Positions 11,200 to 21,837 of a DNA stretch of 60,000 nt are shown piece by piece. Position 1 is the first letter of the stretch; the number at the start of each line of letters is the position of its first letter. The DNA is from Gnetum montanum. Its lineage: Eukaryota; Streptophyta; Gnetopsida; Gnetales; Gnetaceae. The translations under genes and the position numbers were made by a program. The stretch covers positions 177,619-237,618 of the forward strand of contig MNCI01016193.1 in the NCBI GenBank assembly GCA_015680685.1, written 5' to 3'. The notes below the pieces were generated by a model, which had not been told where the DNA came from, did not search any database, and saw nothing but the letters and a program-made list of their open reading frames with translations.

Positions 11200-14100
11200 T
11201 ACCATAGACCCTCACTTTTGATCTACAAAATGCATCAACGTTGAGTTTTCGCTACTTTTGACACTTTGAATAATATTTCAACCTTAACTCCCATGCATCC
11301 ATGCTAGGGATGTCATGCCTAACATGGACACATGTCTCCCACTACCTAAATCCACTAAAACATAACCTTTTAGCCATTTTAGCAACTAAAACCTACCTTT
11401 TCCAACCCCAGGCTCCCAAAAAGAGGTTAGGCCTTACCAAAATTGGACAACTTGGGTTTTCACACTAGGGAAACACTACCGAGCATGAAGTAAGGGGTGT
11501 AACATCCATTCCTACACCCCACCACTTATCTAGCCCAAGTTTGATCCCCGAAGTGGGCCCACATGACCTAGAACCCCTCCAAGCACCCCCAACAACCTTG
11601 GAACCTCACAAAACCTAGTCAAAAGTGGTCAAAACCTTGGGATTTGGTAGTTCCACACTAAGGGAGACTTCATCCATGCTGAGCATCTCATTCCAAGCAT
11701 GGATGGATGGGTGGAAAACCAAAATTTCCCAAATTGATTTCCTAGTAGCTATTTCTCAACGCCAGGTACTCCTTGATAGTATTCGATAGTTTAGATTGAC
11801 CTTACAATAACTTAATTCTCCTCCCATAGCCTGTTCCACATTGGTGAATCTCTTCTCCATGCTGCCCAATGTGGAGCTAGTGTGAAAACCTTGGGTTTAT
11901 GTAAGAAAACCTAAGTTATGACCCAAAATAGCCAGATAACCTACATCGATGATCTCTAGACCCTACTGGAACCCTCTAGAGCATCTAAAGATCTCAAAAA
12001 TGGTCAAAACTGATACAAAACTATCATTCCCCTCTCATCCACACTAGGGCCATCATGCTCAACATAGAAGAAGGAAGGGAGATTCGATGAGGCACTTAGG
12101 AGCCTCTAAATTACTAGATCTTAACACCAAGCATTAACCATCAACACTGGCAACCCCGGAGGCTGACATTCATGATCAATTAGCTATTGAACTAGCCTAG
12201 ATCTAACTTTCTTGATTCTTCCACATTGGGGGAGACATCTTCCACATTGCCTAGCATGAAAACAAGAAAACAACATTAAATTACCTTGTACTAACACTAG
12301 AACCTAGAAAACCTCTTTGAAAGCCACTAGACTGTAAAAAAATCAATAAAATTTAGTTCCCCAAGGTTCTTCCATGCTAGGTAGGACCTCATCCATGCTA
12401 AGCATTGTAGTCTCAGTGTGGATAGAAGGGGAAAGCCAAAATTTTTGAAGTTTGCATGCAGTCTAACTTCCAAAAGCAACCCAATCCTTTTGGAAGCCAC
12501 TTGAAATGATCAAAACTTTCCCCCTTAGGTTCCCCACACTAAGGAGAACCCCATCCATGGTGAGCATCCCAAACCTAGTGTGGATGGAGGGGGGACCCTA
12601 AAAAGCTTCTCAAAGTCCTCAAAGTGATCAAATTTCAACCCTTACCATCAATTGCGATCCTATGGACACACATGTATAGCCCTAGTTCTTATATGCTACG
12701 AACCACCTCTTCCATGCTGGCTAGCATGGGAAAAAGGGGGGAACTTTAGGGGGACTTTAAAATAGTCCTTGAATACCTTAAATAGATGCCAAAAAGCCTT
12801 TTCTGTATGTCCTAAGACCCTGTTTACCCATCCTAAAACCCTCAAACTCTCAAAAATTTACCATAAATAGCCAAAAATCCTTTCCCCCTAATCTTCCACA
12901 TTGAGCATGAGAACCCTAGCATGGAAGAAAGGGGACAATAAAAACCATCTAACAACCCCTGCAATGACCAAATTTTTACACTAAATAGCAATAGTCAATA
13001 CTAGCAACCTTAGAAACCCACATGCATGGCCAGAAATATCAAAAAATAGCAAAAAGCAGAGCCCCTTAGTTCTTCCACACTGGCCAATGTGGAAGCAAGG
13101 GAAAACTTTGGAGTAACTTAAAAATAGCCCTTGGACACTTGAAGTAGACACCCTCTAGACCTACATGAACCTTAAGACTAGTTTTACACCTTCTAGAGCC
13201 CTCAAACCTTATAAAAGTGACTCGTAATGGGTAAAAAGCTACTCCCCCTAATCTTCCATGTTGAGCTCACCATCCCTAACATGGAAGAAAGGGGGAAGCT
13301 CAAAATCTACCTAGCAAACCTCCATATTAATCAATATTGACCTTAAACCCTAATCCTTGACCTTGGTAACCTTGGGAGCACACATGCATGGTTAATTGAG
13401 GCAAAAATTGGTCCAGATCTAAGATTTTTGGTTCTTTCACTATGGTAAACCTCTTCTCCATGATGCTTAGCATGGAAACTAAAGGGGAGACTCATTTGAA
13501 ACTCATAAACACCTCAGAATGATACCAAATGATCTTACATGCATCCTAGAACCTTGTTAGCATCCATTAGAGTCTTCAAAGCTTTGAAAACTAATCCTAA
13601 ATGATCAAAAAGCTATTACCCTTATTATTCCACCTTGAGAACTCCATCCCCAATGTGAAAGAAATAGGGGAAGCCAAAAATGCACTTAGGAATACATAAA
13701 ACTATCAAATTTTGATCTAAAACCCTAGTTGTTTACCCAAGTGGTTTTGGGACAAACATGCATAGTCGATTGCAACTTGAATTAGCCTAGATCTGGGATC
13801 ATTTCTCAATCCACATTGGAGAGGATTCCCTCCATGTTGGACCATGTGGAAATAGAGGGGAAGGCTACCTTTCCACTTTTGATGGCAAGATGATACTCTT
13901 GATAGCCAAAGATCTACATTAAAGAAGCCTAGGACCTCATAGCCTCAAGATTTTGCTCATTTGACCTTATTTTGATCTTCAAAACCCATTCCCCCCAATC
14001 TTCCATGCTGGAGTAACTTCCCTAGCATGGAAGCAAAGAGGTAAGATCTTAGATGCCCTTGAATAACCTCCAAACATAATCAAAATCAGCCAAAAACTTG

Positions 14101-14680
14101 TAGAATCATAATCTATGGCCCTAGGAGCCTAGGAAATTATTCAACATGCTTTCAAACGATCCTGAATCCATGAAATAAGTGTCCCCCCATTCTTCCACCC
14201 TAGGGATGTTGTGCTCGATGTAGAAGAGGGGGGAAAAGCCATTCCAATATGTCTTAACACCAAAAACTAACTCAAACTGCCTCAAAACTAAGCTAGAGGA
14301 TGCACAAGTTCCAAATTTGGGTTTCATCTATCCATTTGACCTCGTTTGACCCTATTTGGTTCAAGATCTTGATTCTCCATGTTGAACCCTCTCTCTTCCA
14401 TGATACACAACGTGGAAACAAGGGGGGGAGTCTACAAAACATGTTTTTTGGCCTTTACAAACCTTCAGAGTGCTTAATTTTGATAGATCTGACCCTATGC
14501 TACCTTGGGGAGGCCCTTTGACCTCAATTTTGGATCTTTGGATGCTCCAAAACCTACTTTCCTTGGTTTTCATGTTGAGGGTCCTTCCATACTGGCCAAC
14601 ATGGAAACAAGGGAGGGCTAGCGTGAAAGCTTCAAAACTCTCAATTTTCATGTCCAGACAACCCAAAAATAGCCATGACT
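11200..14680. repeat. ~183-bp tandem array with hairpin motif, about 19 units
   Basis: Each unit has a C-rich TTCCACACTGG or TTCCATGCTGG arm followed within 20-60 bases by the complementary arm AGCATGGAAG and then a G-rich AAAGGGGGAA. Arms start near 11297, 11459, 11651, 11834, 12035, 12219, 12370, 12531, 12709, 12894, 13074, 13254, 13435, 13628, 13810, 14001, 14193, 14374 and 14585, a mean spacing of about 183 bases. Between 12.6 and 13.9 kb two spacer types alternate: one carries ACATGCATGG and AGATCT, the other TAGCCAAAAAGC. This gives a ~365-bp dimer period. Units are strongly diverged. It may be an expanded U3 of element 1. Confidence 0.75.
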
Positions 14681-14998
14681 AATGCCCAAACTCACCTAAT
14701 AGTCTTGTAGCCCTAAACCATGGCTTGCTAAGGCATAACTAGAGAAACCTAACCCTTTTTTATCTATCTTAGCCAAATTTCACCATATGTAGCTTTTTTT
14801 TTGCTTGATTTAGCCTTATTACATGATGTTTCAACTTGTTTTTGGCCTTATGGTTCATTGTGAACCTTGATAACCTTCTTATAGCCTTTATACAACCTTA
14901 TTTTTCTTATTTATCTTATTATAGCTTTATTTTCCCTTTCTAGCCTTTGATTGGTATTAAATAGTGGGATTTGACCTTCTGTGACCACTATTTAACAC
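14681..14998. other. non-coding remnant beside LTR insertion
   Basis: T-rich tail after the 183-bp array with repeated TATAGCCTTTAT/ACAACCTTATTT words. It stops abruptly at the LTR beginning at 14999. The last five bases (AACAC, 14994-14998) are the only visible half of any target-site duplication for that element. I see no gene. Confidence 0.4.
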
Positions 14999-15588
14999 TG
15001 ATGAGTGGCAAGGTACCCCCACATCCAACTATATGAATCACAAGCATTCAATGTAATCTAGTGGAATTCCATGAACTTTATCATTTCCAGCGCACTAGTC
15101 CTTTATGAACCGAATCTAGCCTTAAGGTCATACTTTGTCTTCCCAATTACACTTGTGACATTCATTGGTATGGTTAAGTGTAACTGAGGCATCCAATTTT
15201 TATCATTTTATGTTTTATAGTTTGGTGCTCAAAGTGTAGATAAAAGTAATTGGATTAGCTAATTTAAATTAACTAATTAACTAGCATTTAACTAATCCTA
15301 CTTGTCATAAATGTCCTAAACCCATGTATTTGCTACTTGACAACCAAGTGTTATGCTCCTAGGCATACCAGCAATAACATTGCTGGGATTATCAAAAAAA
15401 TACGTGTTATGCTCGAAGCGGTCATACTTATGTGTGTAATCTATCTAGCTTAATTGCTTCATTAATGTAATAACTAGAAAATATTTAATAACTAATGAAA
15501 AAAATTAATAAATAATTAGAAACATTAAATGCATAATTGAAATAGCTAATCTATCCAAAGTGCTACAAGGTTTATCAAAAAGCTCATC

Positions 15589-15594
15589 TTTATT
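15589..15594 (-). terminator. poly(A) signal of Ath-M LTR
   Basis: AATAAA followed by GATGAGC on the minus strand, conserved at 57543 in the sister LTR; it would mark the end of R. Confidence 0.55.
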
Positions 15595-15766
15595 GCTGCA
15601 CACACTGTCATGCTCAAGTATAACAATGCTCAAATAAAGATCTGCACACTTAATGACTCTTGGTACGAGCACTCGGGAAAAAAATTCTAACTTTCGAATG
15701 GAAAAAAATGCAAGAGCTCCACTGCAACTACAATCTCTACTTACCATAAACGCGGCTACAAGCATG

Positions 15767-15774
15767 TATTTATA
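15767..15774 (-). promoter_or_regulatory. TATA box of Ath-M LTR
   Basis: TATAAATA on the minus strand, about 140 bases inside the LTR start, matching TATAAATA at 57367 and 59232 in the sister LTRs. Confidence 0.7.
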
Positions 15775-15913
15775 GTTGACTATAGGCACTTCATCAACAA
15801 GGCCACGTCGATGCATGATATGATGCACCAACTAGGCCTTGTCAATAAGGCCCAAACAACAAGGTCACATTGATGAGATCACATCGATGCAACTGATAGA
15901 ACCTAACTCATCA

Positions 15914-15928
15914 TACCTCCATGACTAA
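15914..15928 (-). other. polypurine-type tract before 3' LTR of Ath-M
   Basis: The minus strand reads GTCATGGAGGTA directly before TGATGAG. The counterparts are GTCATGGGGGTA at 57165-57176 and GTCATGAGGGTA at 59095-59106. Position and conservation fit the plus-strand primer. Confidence 0.6.
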
Positions 15929-16162
15929 ATAAAAACTCGTCCTTGAGTTCTTTTACAAAATTTGGAAGGTATGGGATTATTGACTGACTTTTTTTCAACT
16001 AAAAAAAAATTAACTAATTTGACAAAAAATGGAGTGCTTAGGTGTATGAATTTGCACATTATAAAAAATGAAGGTGCTTAGGATACAAAATTTAACACCA
16101 TGAATCAACTCTTCAAAAATAGATAGCACATTCCTTGATGGTGTGAAGCTTGTTAGAGAAGA

Positions 16163-19021
16163 TCAAACGATCCTAGGAAATGGTGGTTCCTGAGGCTCCG
16201 AGGGACCTTCACCAACTTCATGCATGGGTGGCAGTTGAGGTGGCTATGGCTATCTTGCTGTTCCTATAACTTCATGTGAAAGGCAAAAAGCATCCAATTG
16301 TACTTTCATTTTCTACTCCTTACTCTTGGGATCGTGCATCATACATGCAACTTCCCCAATGTGGGTTGGAATAGGCACATCCCAAGGACATGGGATTGCT
16401 CAAAATAACTCCTTTGCATTAAGAAACTAGGTAGCAAACTATTTGCATTCAATGTTGAATGCTCTAACTATATTTTTCAGCTCATGGTAGTCATTCATCC
16501 ATCTGGCTAGGTTCTTAGCGATAGATTGTTGATCTCTGAATCATCATTTGAGAATTGCGAGTTCAGTGTTTGTGATCTCAAGTTTCTACTCAGTGTCTTT
16601 GTGGTGCTTGAACTTGGCCTTGTATAGAAGATATGAGCTAGCCATCTATTTTTTTAACTCTGATCATGGTCATCCAATAGTCACCATTGCTAGGTTTAAG
16701 TAACGGAGATTGGCCAACTCCATGTACTCTGTCATCTCCTCGATTTCCAACTCTTTTAAGTGAATCTCTACTTTCTTGTAGGCATTGATCCCATCAAGGA
16801 TGGGCTGCCATGTTTCTCTTCCTTGTTGGAGTTTCTAGAGGACTTCATTCATTTTCACCTTTTCCATCTAGATGTGTTTCTCATTGACTTCTGTTTGTAA
16901 TCCAACTTGGTCCTTATAATGATTTTTCACCTTCTCAAATTTGAGAGCTTTGATCTTCTAGGTGGTAATCTCAATGGCAGACTTCTGATGCAAAGTGTGT
17001 ACCTCCTCCATTGACAAATTACAATTTTCTATGGCCAGTTTGCTTAGTTTAGTGTTTACCCTAGCAAGATTCTCCTACTATTGATGAATGAATTCTTGCA
17101 TTTGATCTTTCTGAGCATCAACATTTTGCATGTGATGATTTTGTACAGTCAATGCTTCATTTTGCTTGTGCATCTAATTCAAGACTTTTTGGAATGAGTA
17201 TGTTTTAGCTTCTACTATGGACTATTTAAATATGGCCCTCACTACCTCATCCTTAGCCTTCTAAAATTATTCTTGAAGCTGTTTAATAGCTTCATCTCTT
17301 GTCATTGCTGGGTTCAGGATTACTTAATCTGCAAGTCAAGCATGAAGCTTGGTAACCTCCATGGCCATGTGTTGATTTTACTCTTGGGCCATTTCTAGTT
17401 GCCCCTCCAAAATAATACATCTACCCCTTGCATTCAATAGCTCTAACTGGCTTGCAGTGATGTTCTATTGAAGGTCAAAGATGTCTGAAGTCAATTGCCT
17501 AGTTCCTACAAGTTGTTTTAGCAATTTTCATGTTGGGTTGCATTCAATTTCCTATTAACTGTTCCTGTAGAAGTTTGCATGTCTTGAAGTACAAATATGT
17601 CTAGTATAGATGCTGTAGGTGCATTTAATGCTTTTGCTACATATTCAACAACCACTTATGCCGCTATCTCCTACCCTTGGTGTTGCATCACTAAGATAGT
17701 TGCTCCTTTTCCTTCCTACAACCTCATCTAGAAAGTGGTAGCATTCCCAGAGATTTTTTTGGAATAGATGGTGTTGTGATAGTGACACCGTCACTTCCTA
17801 AGCATTAGGATCCAACCTCGTGGGTAGTTGCATTCTTTAGGAAAAGAAAATGGAACCACCCCTCTCCATTTGGATAACTGTTCAAGCCACCTCATTAAGG
17901 TGACTCATTGCTAGCTAGTACATAGATGGATCTACCCCACTCATTCCTACTTGTTGCTCTTGTTTACTCAAGATCTATTCTCAGATTTTTTGTAGACACT
18001 CAATGGTTGCGCGGGCCTTCGATGTTGTTTCCTAAGTGGATGGTGGTGGCAGTAGCTTTTCTAATTAAGTCATTGCTGGCATCTTCTCTTTCATGATCTC
18101 AAACCATGAAGCCAAAATAGTATGCCCGAGTGTATCATTAGAGTGGCAAATGATGCCTACCCTTTTATAAAGTTTCCTAATAAGGCATGGAAAGGGCAGG
18201 GTCTTCCTTCCACATTTATTTTCTTTGAAACGCTTCTCAATCTCCAAGTATAGTAGTTGTGGAAAGTTAACAAGGAACTTCCCATTTAGAGTGGCGCATG
18301 CTTGGGCAAAGAAAGTAGTTACCTTGCTTGGCATCACCATTGGATTAAGGTGATAGGCTGCAATCTTGAAGTAAATCCACTCCACTAGTGTGAGTGCACC
18401 ATACTCCTTATGGCCCATCCCATAGAAACATTGGGTCCACTCCTTCTTGGCTTCAGGGTCACCTTGTGTGGATAATTCCACCAACTATGTTCTAGTGTTA
18501 CGCAACCCAAGTGCTTATGCAATAACTTCTACCAAGTAGAACACTTGAATTTCTTTGATCTTGACTGTGGATCCTAGCCTTCGATTGTTTCAGAAGAGGT
18601 ATGTTTCTTCCATGTACCACTCCCCACTGGACATGATGATTGGACACATGGGAGAGGTTCACAATTGAGTCTTAACATCCTCTAGAGCTTTCTCCAAAAA
18701 TGGTTTGAAGTTGATCTCTTGAAGAACATATTGTTAAATCTCTCAGGACTTGATGATATTAAGGTAGGTTTGAGTCAAAGTAACCTTAAGCCTTGGTGTG
18801 GTTCTAGGCACTTCTCTTCATTGTGATTGTTTGGTCAGCACTTCTTCTTCTAGAATCTATCGGACATATTCCACTTCGAGCTTCTTACAAAAAGGTCCAA
18901 CTACATGGGTTGCCTCTAGAAGTTCTTGGCTTTGTTCTTATTGGCCGCTTCCACCTTTGGGCTACTTCTCCCATGGTTGCAAGGGTTCTCCTTCTTGTGC
19001 ACATTTTCGCTTTGGTACCAT
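16163..19021 (-). pseudogene. extra coiled-coil ORF of Athila-like family (Ath-M copy)
   Basis: A roughly 950-codon reading on the same strand as this element's gag-pol, starting MVPKRKCAQEG at 19021. The longest open piece, 18484-18065, contains GRKTLPFPCLIRKLYKRVGI, which recalls the plant retrotransposon-associated domain often called putative plant transposon protein; I hold that loosely. Downstream (about 17700-16400) the reading is rich in Glu/Lys/Gln heptad-like segments, i.e. coiled coil. It ends with PCPWDV-x-x-PxHIG and a Pro-rich tail. The C-terminal half is repeated on the plus strand at 58134-58909 with matching words (EYM-LANL, NLAM). Many TAG/TAA stops. It lies between integrase and the 3' LTR, the place where Athila elements may carry an env-like or unknown ORF, but I see no membrane segment. 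Confidence 0.6.
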
Positions 19022-19328
19022 CTATAATCACAATAATACCATAAATTAGTAATACTTTTGTAACTTTAAAATAATTAGAATACCTTATCTCTCAAGGATG
19101 GTTACACTTGGCTAAGTTGTTATTATGGTTGATTTAATTAATCTAATTATTATTTATTTATGTATTATTATTAATGAATCATCCCAAAGGTTGTCGAAAG
19201 GGTTAACTTGTGAAAAAGTTAATGTTGATATGTTGTTAAGGTTATTAACCCTTAGGGGAGTTAGGAAAATTTTCAAAAATTTTCATCAAAAACCTTAAGG
19301 TTTGCGGCTCCCACAATAAATATCTTAC
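19022..19328 (-). other. putative 5'-UTR intron of the extra ORF
   Basis: On the minus strand a strong donor CTAGAG|GTAAGAT at 19328 and an acceptor GATTATAG bound a T-rich 307-bp stretch. The acceptor is directly followed by the ATG of the extra ORF (19021-19019). A leader intron ending exactly at the start codon is seen in plant genes and suggests a separately transcribed internal gene. Confidence 0.45.
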
Positions 19329-19475
19329 CTCTAGTAAGCACAGGATCTAAAAACAAAGTGATTTGGACAAACAATTAGGAAGTTATGAGCTCTAGAAGGT
19401 TTTGGGCTCTAAAATTTTTCAAAAACCCCCTGTGTGTTATGAGCAAATGGCAAAAAATTACAAAGTTTTCAATGG

Positions 19476-19483
19476 TATATATA
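19476..19483 (-). promoter_or_regulatory. internal TATA box upstream of the extra ORF
   Basis: CCTATATATACC on the minus strand, about 150 bases before the putative leader donor. The sequence just upstream (19500-19560) shares short words with the Ath-M LTR U3, including CAAGGCCTAGTTG in inverted sense and GATGCATCGATG-like words. Together with the leader intron this looks like an internal promoter. Confidence 0.4.
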
Positions 19484-19723
19484 GGGTTTTTGCAGGCATT
19501 GACAAGGCCTAGTTGACCGAGCCTCATCAACGAGGGTGGATGCATCGATGGGGCCTTAATGACACAATCATTGACCATTGTAGTCAAACTTGTAAAATAT
19601 GAAGATTTTTTTAGTGAAATTGGTGTTAAATGAAAGCTTAAAAGACCAAGAATAGTATGAAAACATGAGAAAAATTGATGTAGTGGACAAATGAAATGAA
19701 AGATTAAGGAGCACTGAGTAATG

Positions 19724-19728
19724 TACTC
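19724..19728 (+). repeat. left target-site duplication TACTC
   Basis: TACTC directly before the TGAAACACCACC start of the 5' LTR; the identical TACTC follows the 3' LTR at 39301-39305. Confidence 0.9.
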
Positions 19729-21384
19729 TGAAACACCACCAAATTCAAGTGATAGCACCTCAACTACAAATTTTTTTTAGTATTTGGCCCATGCTTGCAC
19801 TATTAGGACTATGCCCCAGAGTGTAATGAACATAGCATACAACACAAAATCAAATTTTCAAAATTTTCTAAGTGTACAGTTGCAAAATTTTTTCTAAGTG
19901 TTGTGCTACGCTCCCATTCTCCCTACTACGCTCTAGAGAGTAGCTAGCATAGCATGCACTTCAATGGCCAATTTTTCCTAAGTGTCAAGCTAGAAGCTTT
20001 CAAGCTACCTCAAATTGGAGAGAACATTTGGCGATTTTTCTAACTCTAGAAGCTACCCCTCCTACTACGCTCTAGAGCATAGCCAACATAGCCTAGATGA
20101 AAACTACAGGTTTTGCTATTTTTTTCTAAGTTTCAGTGCTATGCTCTCACTTTTCCTACTATGCTCTAGAGTGTAGCTAGCACTAAACTTTAATTTTTTG
20201 CAAAATTTGCCTAATTTTTAAGCTATGGTCCAAAGTGTAGCTAGCATAGCCATGCAGGACTGCTTCCAAAAGCTCCCAGAGCTCAACATCAGCTCCATCT
20301 TAGCTCTAGCACTTCTCCAACAAGCAAAATCAACAATTTGCATCTTTTTTGCATCCCCCATTTGTCCTAAGATTGTACCTACGATTGACCCCACTCAAAA
20401 GAGGGGAAAACATAGTCCTAGAGCATAGCCTCCAAATTGCACTATTTTGCATTTTTTTAGGTACTTTACAATCTATTTGGCAAGTACACATGTAGTTTTG
20501 GTAGTGTAGTTACAGTCTAGCAATCCCACAAGGTCCATTGAAGCACACCAAAGTGTAGCACCATTTTGCTCCAGTGGAAGCGTAGCTAGGTAAACATAGC
20601 CTCAACTACCCCCTCTACCATGTGGCACTTGATCCACACTTCACGTCAACCCTAACCCTATAAATACCCTATGTTTCACATTTTAGGGGTGGGTAACTTC
20701 ATTTCATGATTGGCATTTTGAAGCATTAATGAGCATTCTAATTCAACAATTAGCATCTTGGCATTGACACTCTTGCACCCAAACACCCTTACCACCTTGG
20801 AAAAACTTTGGGAGACCTTAGCAATACCATAGCACACACTACCTGCAGGACACTGCGATAGCTAACCCAGCAAGGCCAGACTTTGTAGTGAACGTTAGTT
20901 TTCATAGCCCATAAACCACAGAGATTGTGACTACACTACCTACTGTGCCCATCTATATGTCGCATACCTCCTCACCTCTCTTTTGTAATTACTATGCTTC
21001 CCCTGTTTATGATGATGCCATTCTTCCTCTCGCAAAATCTATCACATTTTCAAGCATTTTCTTTGGCATTTAGCATTACATTTTCATTTTTTCAGTATTT
21101 TGCATGCATATGCATGTTTGCACCATCATTTTTACATTGAAAAACTCTACTACTCTAGGGCTTAGTCAATCCCGACACCACCAAAAACACCGTGCAAACC
21201 CTTGGTACCTATTCATTGAAATACTCTGTAAGTCCTGGTTCGATCAACAAGACCATCCTAGGTGCTTTGCTTCCATTTTCCCCTCCAATGATAGTCCTTC
21301 ATATGGGGATGAGGTTAGGGTTGTACTGCAACCACGGATCCCTCAATGTGATCATTCTAACCATTGACATTTTTGGTCACTACA
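19729..21384 (+). repeat. 5' LTR of the giant Tat element
   Basis: 1656 bp from TGAAACACCACC to TCACTACA, repeated directly at 37596-39300. U3 (to about 20690) holds repeated words near CTACGCTCTAGAGCATAGC separated by TTTTCTAAGTGTC. In a well-aligned ~215-bp stretch around the TATA box I count about 33 differences from the 3' LTR, nearly all transitions, so the insertion is old. Confidence 0.9.
20659..20666 (+). promoter_or_regulatory. TATA box of 5' LTR (giant element)
   Basis: CCCTATAAATACCC, repeated at the same place in the 3' LTR (38581-38588). It marks the U3/R region; transcription would begin about 30 bases downstream, near 20690. Confidence 0.75.
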
Positions 21385-21390
21385 ATTTTC

Positions 21391-21407
21391 TGGCACTAGA
21401 AGGAGGG
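21391..21407 (+). other. primer binding site of the giant element
   Basis: TGGCACTAGAAGGAGGG, six bases after the terminal CA of the LTR. It starts with TGG, as a complement of a tRNA 3' CCA must. Which tRNA it pairs with I cannot tell without a tRNA set. Confidence 0.75.
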
Positions 21408-21837
21408 TCATGTCATTTCCTTCTACGTTCAGTGGTAGTCTTGTGTGCTCTCTGCACCTCCATTACTAGCTTTGGGCTAGTGCTTACCCAACACCCCTAT
21501 GGACCTACCATGGCAATAGCTAGATCATAGGCTAGCATAAGAGTTATCTACAAGTCGATTGATGTAGATTGGACCCAATTGTTAGTTCCCCTAAAACCCC
21601 ATTGGACAAAAGCCAAAGTGTATCTTTGGCACTTAGCCAAAACTATGTGTGCTTAGGAGAGCATAGCTAGCTCTCAACGTGAGAGCATAGCAAGCCTCAA
21701 TGTAGCAAGCGTAGCACACTAGAGTTAGCTTTTTTTTAGCAACATTTTCAAACTTAGCCATTAGCTATTGTTTCAACATTTCTATACTTAGCCATTTTTT
21801 AGTATTTGTAAATTTTTCATTTTTTTTGCATAGCATC
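21408..21837 (+). other. leader of the giant element
   Basis: Untranslated stretch between PBS and the gag ATG at 21838. Near 21640-21720 it repeats the LTR words GAGAGCATAGCTAGCTCTC and GAGAGCATAGCAAGCC. No ORF is supported. Confidence 0.45.

Larger units (their letters stand above)
14999..15913 (-). repeat. 3' LTR of Ath-M
   Basis: 915 bp, reading TGATGAG...CTCATCA on the minus strand, the same termini as the LTRs at 57177 and 59107. R/U5 aligns with 57177-58095 (words TTTATTCGAGCATTG and AATAAAGATGAGCT). The first ~130 bases (U3) do not match either other LTR and instead carry several CATCGATG/AAGGCC words. Confidence 0.85.
14999..19728 (-). mobile_element. 3' part of minus-strand Athila-like element Ath-M
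   Basis: From right to left on the minus strand: an internal promoter-like segment, an extra ORF, a purine-rich end GGAGGTA and an LTR starting TGATGAG. The rest of the element (gag-pol) continues at 39306-45839; the giant Tat element sits between the two parts with a perfect TACTC duplication. Ath-P (about 50641-58095) shows the same end sequences in the other orientation. Its 5' LTR is not visible. Confidence 0.7.
19329..19728 (-). other. promoter-like and linker region between pol and extra ORF of Ath-M
   Basis: Non-coding, T-rich on the minus strand. It holds the TATA box above and the putative first, untranslated exon. Its right edge (19724-19728, TACTC) is one half of the duplication made when the giant Tat element inserted. 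Confidence 0.5.

Noticed and set aside
13340-13370. Telomere-like TAAACCCTAA words in the 183-bp array
   Set aside because: Single scattered occurrences within diverged units, with no tandem run; not a telomeric tract.
11200-14680. CRISPR-like regular spacing
   Set aside because: Units are 150-210 bp, strongly diverged, with palindromic arms and similar spacers, in plant DNA; not a CRISPR array.
18798-19049. Plus-strand frames at 18798-19049
   Set aside because: Shadows of the N-terminal part of the extra ORF on the minus strand, which aligns and has a start and splice context.
14999-19728. A separate short non-autonomous element with its own 5' LTR near 19.0-19.7 kb
   Set aside because: That segment has a TATA box and some U3-like words but no TGATGAG/CTCATCA ends, PBS or R-U5 match; an internal promoter of a larger element fits better, though I cannot exclude a decayed LTR.
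19375-19758. 127-codon minus-strand open frame
   Set aside because: It crosses the LTR start at 19729 and the target duplication, so it spans two unrelated elements.
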